A DNA stretch of 30,594 nucleotides from Euryarchaeota archaeon UBA170 (GTDB lineage Archaea; Thermoplasmatota; Poseidoniia; Poseidoniales; Thalassarchaeaceae): contig DALF01000043.1 in the NCBI GenBank assembly GCA_002499345.1, positions 1 to 30,594 on the forward strand, given 5' to 3'. A program made the position numbers and the translations under genes. Shown piece after piece: positions 22,457 through 29,799 of the stretch. Position 1 is the stretch's first letter. Each line of letters starts with the position of its first letter. The notes beneath the pieces were generated by a model. That model ran no database searches. It was given only the letters and a program-made list of their open reading frames with translations, and was not told the origin of the DNA.

Positions 22457-24586
22457 TTACTCTTTGAGACATCCATCTCTAACCTTGACTGCAATTCCCT
22501 TCTTGAAAGCAGTCATCTCCAGTGACGTAGAAGTAGGCACACCGTGAGCTATCAATTCTCCTTCTTGTGAGACGACAACACATGGTTGTCCGGGAGTGGT
22601 ATGTGAGTCGGCGCCGAGTATGTAACCGTGCATGACATTACGTCCATCGCCGACGAAAGGTATCGCATCTTCGGATATCATCACCCTTGGAATGCCTGGA
22701 TGATCTTCCTCCTCAGATAAGTCTTCTTCTCCAAATAAATCTGGAGTTCCGGGATAAAGTGAATACATAATTCTAGCACCTTCTGTGGTCAGAGAAATGC
22801 CTCCATCCTTCAACCTAGGGGAGAATACATGTTCTCCATTGAAACTGACATTTACCATCCTATCGGTATTGGATCTCCTAGACTCCATTTTCTCCGATAC
22901 TTCACAGAGCTTCTTTGGGTGGACTCCACAGAAAACTGAAAGCTTGTCAACAATTGAGCATCTATCTAACCATGTTCTTATTTTACGAATTTCTACAGAA
23001 GATTCTTCCAGAGTCTTCGATGATGATATTTTGATTGGAATTCCCCCTAGCCCTAGGTATGAAACATCTCCATAAGATTCGCTTTGATCTGATTGGTTAA
23101 ACCAGATTGATTCAGGACCATCTATGTGACAGAATGGGGAGACGTCTTCGAAGGAATATGGCACTGGCCCCAGAGGAGTGGAAATAAGAACTACAGTCTT
23201 TGGATTTTCAATTAGACTCTCAACTATTGAGCCTAGCGCACTTTCTCTCCAGGGAGGTGCAGAATTGTGAATAATCAAAACTCTTTCAGGAGGTCCAGAA
23301 CTACCATCCCACCATGATCCAGGTAGACGCCATCTGAGTGATATCAGGGCTAAGAGATGAAGAACATGCGGTCTAAAACCTATATCTCCGGAAAGTGATT
23401 CTCCCCCTTTCCTGATGGGATTGGTAGATGCCATGAGATCTAGTAGTGTTGACCCTGCCTCTGTATCCTCAAGCTCTTCGAGTTGATCAAGAACCCATTC
23501 AAATGCCTCTCTAAGTCGTGGAGAAGCATGACTTCTTACCTCTGCTAGTTTCCAAATAGTTCCATTCCTAATTGCCTCTCTGCACCTAGCTAGTTCTGAC
23601 TGAGTAATCTCTAGATTATGATGTGCTAGGATCTCTGACCTTCTTTCTTTGGACATTTTCAGAACCATTTTTGGAGTTTTTCCGAAGAGTGCAGAAGAGG
23701 TTACTGGCCACTCATTCAAACCTTGAACCTTGACTGTTCCCTCAGGAGTAAGAATCCTGTCATCACGAGCAAAAAGAGCATATGCGGCACTATCAAAAAA
23801 ATCTACCCCTAGAGCCACCGAGAGAGGGAAGAGAAGAGGATGTCCGCAACCGAACATATGTATTGGCTTATCAGGCGGGATTTGAGATCTTGCGGCCAAT
23901 ATAATGCCGAATAATTCTAGATACCTTTGTTGCTCCATCAGAGGAACTATTCCTCCAATTGGATGTACTGCAAAAGTCCTTCCTGAGTCTTGTACTTGAC
24001 TCATCAATCTAGCAGATTCTGCCCTTAGATCATGATGTAGCCCCCCTTGGATTGGTCCATTAAGTAAGATATCATTCCCTGCTTCAACTAGTGACAGATG
24101 AGCTCGGTTGAATGTCTCATCAACAGCATGCTGGATTTGACCCCTACTCATGTCAGGCCTTCCGAAAACATCCAACATGGTACCCACATCTACTCCAATT
24201 TCTCTTTGGAATGAGACTATCTCGGATGGCGAGACCTCAACATCCCCGTAGACGTATGACTGAAATGTTCCTGAGTCGGTGACTACCGCTCCAGGGAAAT
24301 CTAACAATTTATGAATCCCATCTGATTTTGCAGGGATACTGAGTTTCTCATGCTTCCAGATCACATAGGAATTTGTTATAAGAGCTTCAACACCATACTT
24401 TTCCCACATTTCTCTTGGCTCAATAGTTCGTAAATTCGGATTTACCACTGGAAGTAACATTGGCGTGGTAACTACTCCATGACGAGTGTGGAACCTCCCA
24501 ATTCTAGCGGCGCCATCCCTTTTGGTTATCTCGAACTTTCCCCAGTCTTGGGGCCGGCAGGGCACGGGTGCCGGGTTCGAGTCCAT
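22457..24586 (-). CDS. tgtA: Archaeosine-type tRNA-guanine transglycosylase with PUA domain; zinc cysteines missing
   Basis: 709 aa. Residues 1-360 form a TGT catalytic barrel: VVTDSGTFQS with D104, NGPIQGGLHHDLR, HPIGGIVPLM, and the nucleophile in FFDSAAYALFARD (D265). At the position of the usual CSCPVC zinc motif the sequence is PVTSSALFGK (294-303), with no Cys; only the His of HHNL (H323) remains. Residues about 434-490 (VLIIHNSAPPWRESA, then TVVLISTPLGPVPYSFEDVSPF) resemble the ArcS-like (DUF5591) core with its PCxxKPY motif degenerate. The last about 80 residues are a PUA domain. It is about 120 aa longer than Pyrococcus ArcTGT. It replaces G15 of tRNA by preQ0 if active. It lies 24 nt after the aconitase X gene. 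Confidence 0.85.
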   Translation of the reverse strand: MDSNPAPVPCRPQDWGKFEITKRDGAARIGRFHTRHGVVTTPMLLPVVNPNLRTIEPREMWEKYGVEALITNSYVIWKHEKLSIPAKSDGIHKLLDFPGAVVTDSGTFQSYVYGDVEVSPSEIVSFQREIGVDVGTMLDVFGRPDMSRGQIQHAVDETFNRAHLSLVEAGNDILLNGPIQGGLHHDLRAESARLMSQVQDSGRTFAVHPIGGIVPLMEQQRYLELFGIILAARSQIPPDKPIHMFGCGHPLLFPLSVALGVDFFDSAAYALFARDDRILTPEGTVKVQGLNEWPVTSSALFGKTPKMVLKMSKERRSEILAHHNLEITQSELARCREAIRNGTIWKLAEVRSHASPRLREAFEWVLDQLEELEDTEAGSTLLDLMASTNPIRKGGESLSGDIGFRPHVLHLLALISLRWRLPGSWWDGSSGPPERVLIIHNSAPPWRESALGSIVESLIENPKTVVLISTPLGPVPYSFEDVSPFCHIDGPESIWFNQSDQSESYGDVSYLGLGGIPIKISSSKTLEESSVEIRKIRTWLDRCSIVDKLSVFCGVHPKKLCEVSEKMESRRSNTDRMVNVSFNGEHVFSPRLKDGGISLTTEGARIMYSLYPGTPDLFGEEDLSEEEDHPGIPRVMISEDAIPFVGDGRNVMHGYILGADSHTTPGQPCVVVSQEGELIAHGVPTSTSLEMTAFKKGIAVKVRDGCLKE

Positions 24587-24610
24587 GGTCTTGGGTATGA
24601 GTTTCCGTCA

Positions 24611-26365
24611 TCAACCCTCGCTATATCTAGATATCACGGACATACTAACATTCCCATTGATTAGTTCCATTTTGACTTCATCTCCGGTATTAATTTCCAT
24701 TATTGGATCATTCTCAAAACTATGTGCATATGGGGTACCTAAGAGAGATGCGGCTGGAAGCGTTAGAGGGCATACATCTCGATTAATTATTGCCAATGGC
24801 CCCATTCCTGTGTAAATCAGTCCCATCAATACGAATGGTGCGACTGTGGAACCGGAACCCTTTGGGTATATCAATATCTTATCTGCAATCTGGATACCGT
24901 CGAGAGGGTGTCCGGTTTCCTCAATCACACCTGTATCTCTGTTGACATATCCAAGATATGTTATGGGGACATCAGTGACAAGAGCCTTGCCCGTGATAGA
25001 CCATCCTTCCTGACTAGGTATTCCACGTCCATTTGTTGAAAACTCACCTCTGGAGATATTTTTGTGAGAAGTAGATTTCTTTATTTTTCCTGACGAAAGT
25101 GTGGGCCTGGTGCCTGTGATCAATGAAGGATCGAAAGCATGTGAGACGCAGTCCCCTATTTTTGCTACACTTGTTGGCATCTTATTGAGTCCACTGGTAA
25201 GATAGTGCTCTGCCTTTAACGAGTTGGTCAGTAAGTGGTTATATCGGGAACGGTTGTAGGGCGTCACTTCAGGACAGGTGTCCCTTAGGACCAATGCACC
25301 CCCCTCTTCCAGGAGGTCCAATGTACCATCCGCCTCAATGACATCATAATTGTAGGAGCTCATGAAGACCCAGAGTCTCTGATCTGGTATTTTCTCCCCT
25401 AATTCCATCTTTGAACGCATGAATGCGGCAGTTGCTCTGGCCTCTCCGACGCTGGCTTGAGGGCAACCGATTACTACCAAGTCCACCTTTCCCTTAGGGG
25501 ATAAATCATGATACCTTCCTGAAAGATCAGATTCTGTGAAAGTTAGAACTGCTTCGTATGATTTAACCCTCGGGGCATCGGGCGTTAATCCATCTGCCCA
25601 TAGCATGGGACATCCATAATTGGCCGCCGCGGCGGTTAGCGCCTTTTTCATTTCGAATGTAGCTTCTGGGAGGCCGCTAATTCTCGGCATCGGGCCCCAT
25701 GGCAGGTCCCATTCTGGTTGAATCTGTTTTCCAATCCAATCGCCAAGTATACTCCAGTCAGTAACATCTTCCATTTCACATTCGACTTCTACAAAGATAT
25801 TTGGAGTTCTATTTTCTTCGATGTGCAGTCCCCATTTAGGAGCCCATCCGGTCAAAGCTGTTGCCAAAGCAGAAAGTCCCGATTCTCTATTCGTAACCAG
25901 TGAGGTATAGGAATTCGAGAAGCAAACAGCATTTGATTCGGCCCATGAGCCTATGCCACTTTCATCTTCTATTCCTCTGTCATATGGCGTGCATGAAAGA
26001 GTAGCCTCGATTCCAAGTTCTGAATACGAATGCACGATTTCGAATTGTTGCTCGAGAAAGTCTGGATAGTCAATTCCCATCTCCTCCATCTTCTCATGAT
26101 CACAGCCTGCGGAATTCAGAGTTGTTGGTATGGTCACCTTTCCCAGTGGATCACCTGATAAATCTGCTAAAAACCTCCTTAATCCGTGTCCGCCAGTGAT
26201 TACACTGACTCCAGAAACATGGGCATTACTGACTCTGATGAATTCACTAGCCCCAGCAGTAGATGCCAAATCCACAAGTAGTCTAGCCGCCTTCTGCTTG
26301 GTGGAGCCATGATGGCCACTGAGCATTGAGTTCAATTCTGAAGGGACGTCCACACACGGTGACAT
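24611..26365 (-). CDS. Aconitase X, large and small domains fused; likely phosphomevalonate dehydratase
   Basis: 584 aa. Residues 1-420 are the AcnX catalytic (DUF521) part, with probable Fe-S ligands C125 (LSCTPYDRG), C301 (VVIGCPQASVGE) and C364 (RDTCPEVTPYN). Residues about 455-584 are the swivel (DUF126) part: GKALVTDVPITYLGYVN, IYPKGSGSTVAPFVL and the INRDVCPLTLPAA region. Archaea usually encode these as two subunits of mevalonate 5-phosphate dehydratase in the modified mevalonate pathway; here they are one chain. Hydroxyproline dehydratase is the alternative AcnX activity, but class II HMG-CoA reductase in the window and the archaeal host favour the mevalonate role. Confidence 0.85.
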   Translation of the reverse strand: MSPCVDVPSELNSMLSGHHGSTKQKAARLLVDLASTAGASEFIRVSNAHVSGVSVITGGHGLRRFLADLSGDPLGKVTIPTTLNSAGCDHEKMEEMGIDYPDFLEQQFEIVHSYSELGIEATLSCTPYDRGIEDESGIGSWAESNAVCFSNSYTSLVTNRESGLSALATALTGWAPKWGLHIEENRTPNIFVEVECEMEDVTDWSILGDWIGKQIQPEWDLPWGPMPRISGLPEATFEMKKALTAAAANYGCPMLWADGLTPDAPRVKSYEAVLTFTESDLSGRYHDLSPKGKVDLVVIGCPQASVGEARATAAFMRSKMELGEKIPDQRLWVFMSSYNYDVIEADGTLDLLEEGGALVLRDTCPEVTPYNRSRYNHLLTNSLKAEHYLTSGLNKMPTSVAKIGDCVSHAFDPSLITGTRPTLSSGKIKKSTSHKNISRGEFSTNGRGIPSQEGWSITGKALVTDVPITYLGYVNRDTGVIEETGHPLDGIQIADKILIYPKGSGSTVAPFVLMGLIYTGMGPLAIINRDVCPLTLPAASLLGTPYAHSFENDPIMEINTGDEVKMELINGNVSMSVISRYSEG

Positions 26366-26512
26366 GATGGGAGCACCTTCAAGATTAGGTGTAAATGAGA
26401 AAATTGATGATTAAAACTTAGATTTTCACTTATGGTGGAGAACTCCATATTATCAACTGCGGTAGTTAGGAATATTTGTCTGCGAGTAGTCTGGAGTTAG
26501 AGGAGTCCCTCA

Positions 26513-26519
26513 TTTATTT
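26513..26519 (+). promoter_or_regulatory. Candidate TATA box for the CxxC protein at 26547
   Basis: The sequence tttattt lies 28-34 nt before ATG 26547. It would place transcription just upstream of that ATG and disfavours the TTG at 26529. Confidence 0.4.
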
Positions 26520-26546
26520 GATTGATACTTGGTTTTGAATGGTGAT

Positions 26547-26909
26547 ATGATGAAAATTGAGAAGATTTACGGCATATATCATGCAGATGGAGGGATAATT
26601 GGTGAGCTTTCGTACGTATGGGGAAAGATCACCGGTACGGCTCACTGTTCACTCTGTGACATTACCCACAGCGGCATCTCAATGAAGAGGGAGTGGAAAG
26701 ATTTCACTAGTAACTTAGATACGGATTTTGAGCTTCTTCATCTGAACGAACAAAACTCAGATCTCGCTGATTTTACCAAGGGGAGGACTCCTTGTGTAGT
26801 TGCAAAGGAGTCGGGCGAACTAAGGATTATCGTAGATGCAGAGGCCCTTGAAGGATGCAATAAGTCAGTCAGCTCATTCAAGGAGATTATGGAGTCATCT
26901 TTGAACTAA
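26547..26909 (+). CDS. Uncharacterised small protein with conserved CSLCDITH motif
   Basis: 120 aa from ATG 26547 (MMKIEKIYGIYHADGG); TTG 26529 is an alternative. The core GIIGELSYVWGKITGTAHCSLCDITHSG contains a CxxC (C34, C37) followed by a Trp/Lys-rich segment, then LLHLNEQ and TPCVVAKESGELRIIVD. I recognise the same pattern (GTAHC-x-LCDITHG) in uncharacterised bacterial proteins but know no function. The CxxC suggests a metal, cluster or redox site. The gene precedes a glutaredoxin-like GST gene by 37 nt on the same strand, which hints at a redox pair. Confidence 0.7.
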   Translation: MMKIEKIYGIYHADGGIIGELSYVWGKITGTAHCSLCDITHSGISMKREWKDFTSNLDTDFELLHLNEQNSDLADFTKGRTPCVVAKESGELRIIVDAEALEGCNKSVSSFKEIMESSLN

Positions 26910-26946
26910 TCAAATACATTACAAACTAATCGGCGGTGCGAAAGAT

Positions 26947-27693
26947 ATGGCAGATGATCAAAAGCCTTTGGCTACTTCCGGAGTTCAAGAAACATTGGTT
27001 CCAGAAAGAGTAGTTGACGGTTTGCCAACTATGTACTGCTTTGAGACCTGTCCTTTCTGTTTCAAGGTCAAAGCACTACTTGGTAGCAGGGGGATAGAGT
27101 ACTCAAAGGTAGAAGTTGATCCCACTTTCAAGACACAGTTGAAATGGTCAGAATGGAGTGCTGTACCTGTTTTTGTCGATATTGATGGTACACAGGTGAA
27201 TGATTCCAATTACATTCTACACTACATTGACAGCAAAGACACCAATGGTTTCCCTCGGGCCGGCGAAGATCCTGTGCAAGACGAATGGATGGATTTCTCA
27301 AATCTAATTCTCGGAAAGTCGATTGTCGCGGTGATTTACAAGTCATACAGAACCTCCCTTCAAGCCTTAGACTATGTCACTAGGATTGATAATTTCTCAT
27401 TTGGAACTAGGCTGGTGAATAAATGGGTAGGGGGCATCATAATGAGAATGGTAGGAAAGTCCAGAGCCAAGATGTTCGAACTCCCCCCTCGGGAAAACCT
27501 AGAGTTTCAGCTTGACCATATGGCTAGTGGAATCAAGAGTGATTTCTTCGGCGGAGAAAATCCCAATGGGGCCGACTTTGCAAACTTCGGAATTTTGAGA
27601 TCAATGGAAGGCTTGTACGGTTTTGAAATCGTCGAGAGTCACTCTACTGTTTGGCCATGGTACCAAAGAATGAAGCTCTCTTCAGGAATATGA
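26947..27693 (+). CDS. Glutathione S-transferase-like protein related to microsomal prostaglandin E synthase 2
   Basis: 248 aa. The N-terminal glutaredoxin-like domain has TCPFCFKVKALL (CPFC at 35-38), the VEVDP strand, WSAVPVFVDIDGTQVNDSNYI with the cis-Pro before the conserved Asp-Ser, and HYIDSK. The spacing KVEVDPTFKTQLKWSEW and the all-helical C-terminus (RTSLQALDYVTR, AKMFELPPRENLEFQLDHM, PNGADFANFGILRSMEG) resemble the mPGES-2 family better than ordinary GSTs. Catalysis is unknown; a thiol or haem-linked redox role is conceivable. The stop lies 1 nt from the stop of the bPH2 gene on the other strand. Confidence 0.72.
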   Translation: MADDQKPLATSGVQETLVPERVVDGLPTMYCFETCPFCFKVKALLGSRGIEYSKVEVDPTFKTQLKWSEWSAVPVFVDIDGTQVNDSNYILHYIDSKDTNGFPRAGEDPVQDEWMDFSNLILGKSIVAVIYKSYRTSLQALDYVTRIDNFSFGTRLVNKWVGGIIMRMVGKSRAKMFELPPRENLEFQLDHMASGIKSDFFGGENPNGADFANFGILRSMEGLYGFEIVESHSTVWPWYQRMKLSSGI

Positions 27694-27694
27694 A

Positions 27695-28276
27695 CTATTC
27701 TTTTGAGAGCTTGGACTCGATCTTCGTTAGAATATCCCTAATTTCAACTAGAACGTCACTGGAATCGGTTGTTTGTGCAGGCTGTTGAGGAGCGGAAACT
27801 AAGGAGTCCCTTTGCTGGAGAACAAGGTCACGAAACTGATCTGAATTTTTTACCCCCGTGAGGATGAATGGAGCGGCTCCGGCTGTCTCGAATTGCATCC
27901 TGACTACTCCAAACATCTTCAGTATTGGGCCCTCATGGATTGAGACATCAGTTAGCTTGTCCAGGGCGATATTCTGCTGCTTCTTGAACATCCAACCCAT
28001 GCGCATGTTGAGGGAGCGTTCTGTGAGGGCCCCGCTCATGTGTTCGTACTGCTTCTGATGAACAAGCCACCCAAACGGAATCCAGATCGGCATTAGTATG
28101 ATTCCGACCACCGAGAATAGAAGTCCTAAGTTTGCAGACATCCACCAGTAAATGATAATTTTCCTATCGAACTCGACAGCCATCATCTGGCCACTGTCGG
28201 CATAGCTGGTATGGGTTTGTGAGAGTTCATCCATGATAGAACCGAGGTGCGGCCCATAATTGAAGTCAGCGGTCAC
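27695..28276 (-). CDS. bPH2 (DUF304-like) membrane-anchored protein
   Basis: 193 aa from GTG 28276 (overlapping the nadE stop by 11 nt), or 179 aa from ATG 28234. Two hydrophobic segments near residues 40-75 (IIIYWWMSANLGLLFSVVG, then IILMPIWIPFGWLV) are followed by the bPH2 pattern GALTERSLNMRMGWMFKKQQNIALDKLTDVSIHEGPILKMFGV, and a C-terminal coiled-coil-like helix VEIRDILTKIESKLSK. The role is unknown; the family is common in membrane-stress and envelope contexts. It is the last gene of a nadE unit. Confidence 0.72.
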   Translation of the reverse strand: MTADFNYGPHLGSIMDELSQTHTSYADSGQMMAVEFDRKIIIYWWMSANLGLLFSVVGIILMPIWIPFGWLVHQKQYEHMSGALTERSLNMRMGWMFKKQQNIALDKLTDVSIHEGPILKMFGVVRMQFETAGAAPFILTGVKNSDQFRDLVLQQRDSLVSAPQQPAQTTDSSDVLVEIRDILTKIESKLSKE

Positions 28277-29042
28277 TTCTCTTGAACACTGGAATCGGCT
28301 TCATCTTGTGCGAATTAGCCTTATTGAGTTCCATGTATCTTGCCATTACTTGTCTCTGCCTATCACTGGGCTCCGCTTCTGAAGGGCCCTCAATATCCCT
28401 CATAGCCCACTCTAGTTCCTCATAGGTAGCTCCTATCTGTTCCTCATCGGTTCTACCATCTGCCCATAGTCCATCGGTTGGCACGGCGTCTTGGATTTCT
28501 TGGATGACTCCCAAAGCGTCGGCGAGGGCGTAAACTTCTGACTTGTATAGATCGGCGAGGGGGGAGATATCTACCCCTCCATCACCATACTTGGTGAAGA
28601 ATCCGACTCCAAAATCTTCGACCTTGTTTCCTGTGCCCACAACAATGCCATTGATGGATTTAATACCAGCGAAATTATACAATGCGGCCATCCTAAGTCT
28701 GGCCCTAGAATTTGCCATACTATGATCTGTGAAGTTGTCTCCAAAAGCACTACTAAATGAGTCGAACGTTTCAGACAAATCGATAGTCTCGGACCTTACA
28801 TTATCCCAATTTTTTGTCAGCCATGACAAATGCTGATTGGAAAGGTCGAATTGATTCTCAATCTGATGAATAGGCATATTTAGAGCAAGTGTATTGAGCC
28901 CGGTTTTGGCACATAGGGTGGAAGTTACAGCTGAGTCTATCCCTCCAGAGACTCCTACTACAAGGGTTGTTATCCCATTACTGTTGGCATAATCCAAAAT
29001 CCATTCAGTAATCTGTTCACCTAGTTTTTCCCAGTCCTGCAC
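28266..29042 (-). CDS. nadE: NH3-dependent NAD+ synthetase
   Basis: 258 aa with no glutaminase domain, so it uses ammonia to amidate deamido-NAD+. The PP-loop is VSGGIDSAVTS (31-41). GTGNKVEDFGVGFFTKYGDGG and VDISPLADLYKSEV are diagnostic for NadE. The C-terminal region has the PTDGLWADGRTDEEQIG loop and ends in the RQVMARYMELNKANSHK basic helix. It follows the HMA-DUF4396 gene by 10 nt, so the three minus-strand genes form one unit. Confidence 0.95.
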   Translation of the reverse strand: MQDWEKLGEQITEWILDYANSNGITTLVVGVSGGIDSAVTSTLCAKTGLNTLALNMPIHQIENQFDLSNQHLSWLTKNWDNVRSETIDLSETFDSFSSAFGDNFTDHSMANSRARLRMAALYNFAGIKSINGIVVGTGNKVEDFGVGFFTKYGDGGVDISPLADLYKSEVYALADALGVIQEIQDAVPTDGLWADGRTDEEQIGATYEELEWAMRDIEGPSEAEPSDRQRQVMARYMELNKANSHKMKPIPVFKRSDR

Positions 29043-29052
29043 GATACATCAC

Positions 29053-29700
29053 CTAATGACAAGCTACTCCATACTTCTTGAGTCTCCAGTAGTTGTAGGG
29101 CCATGGCGTCAGGAATCCTGCGATCAACATCGGAACTATGACCCACAAAGTCAGCTTGGCCCCTCCGGTCAGAACAATATCAACAATATTCATCGCTGCT
29201 TCCATTGAAATCATCGAAATTAGAGACATCCCAATAGCGACTCTGAACGCTTCTTTCAATGCCATCTGCGCAGACAGGATGAATGTCTCAAGAGCGATAG
29301 AGGTCATGATTCCATTGAACATCGCGAGCATCATAATCGACATTGTAGACCAGCCAAGAGTATCAAAATAAGGAATAAATTGGAATGCGGCGATGGTTCC
29401 GAAGTCTCCGATACTGCAACCGACCAAACACCATTTCGTGTTATGAGCAGACTGTCTCCACACGGGACCGTCTGTCCAGTTGAATGGTTCGGACTCGCCA
29501 TCTACAATATACCCGGACTTCAGAATTGCGAGTTTTATCTCCTCGAAAGTAGCTCCAGAGTGGGTAATGACAGCTGTTCCCATTACATGAGAGACATCTG
29601 CAGATGAGACTGAAGCTAGTGAATTTAGAGCTGAAGACACATTTGAAGAACAGCCGTCACAGGTCATACCTCCGACATTGACTGTCAGCGTCTCTGTCAT
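29053..29700 (-). CDS. Heavy-metal-associated domain fused to a DUF4396 membrane domain
   Basis: 215 aa. Residues 1-70 are an HMA domain (VNVGGMTCDGCSSNVSSAL, metal-binding C14 and C17). Then AHNTKWCLVGCSIGDFGTIAAFQF introduces a DUF4396 integral membrane domain with about four helices and a C-terminal tail WPYNYWRLKKYGVACH. The pairing suggests a copper (or other soft metal) sensor, chaperone or importer at the membrane. There is no P-type ATPase motif. It heads the nadE unit with a TATA-like element near 29720-29730 on the minus strand. Confidence 0.78.
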   Translation of the reverse strand: MTETLTVNVGGMTCDGCSSNVSSALNSLASVSSADVSHVMGTAVITHSGATFEEIKLAILKSGYIVDGESEPFNWTDGPVWRQSAHNTKWCLVGCSIGDFGTIAAFQFIPYFDTLGWSTMSIMMLAMFNGIMTSIALETFILSAQMALKEAFRVAIGMSLISMISMEAAMNIVDIVLTGGAKLTLWVIVPMLIAGFLTPWPYNYWRLKKYGVACH

Positions 29701-29767
29701 ATCACGGCGTTGATGAAGGCATTATTGAACCCTGCTAGTGAGATATGTCCAAATCTGGCAACGAGTC

Positions 29768-29778
29768 ATATTCAATAC
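29768..29778 (+). promoter_or_regulatory. Candidate TATA box for ileS
   Basis: The sequence catattcaata is centred about 27 nt before ATG 29800 in the divergent gap and supports that ATG as a near-leaderless start. Confidence 0.4.
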
Positions 29779-29799
29779 GATGCCTTTGCTCGCGACGTC

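Noticed and set aside
24571..24590. GGTTCGAGTCC looks like a tRNA T-loop
   Set aside because: The flanking bases do not form a 5-bp T-stem, no acceptor or anticodon arm fits around it, and it lies in the first codons of the TGT gene.
26435..26455. GGAG-AA-CTCC inverted repeat between the aconitase X and CxxC genes
   Set aside because: A 4-bp stem with a 2-nt loop is too short to separate from chance and does not extend outward.
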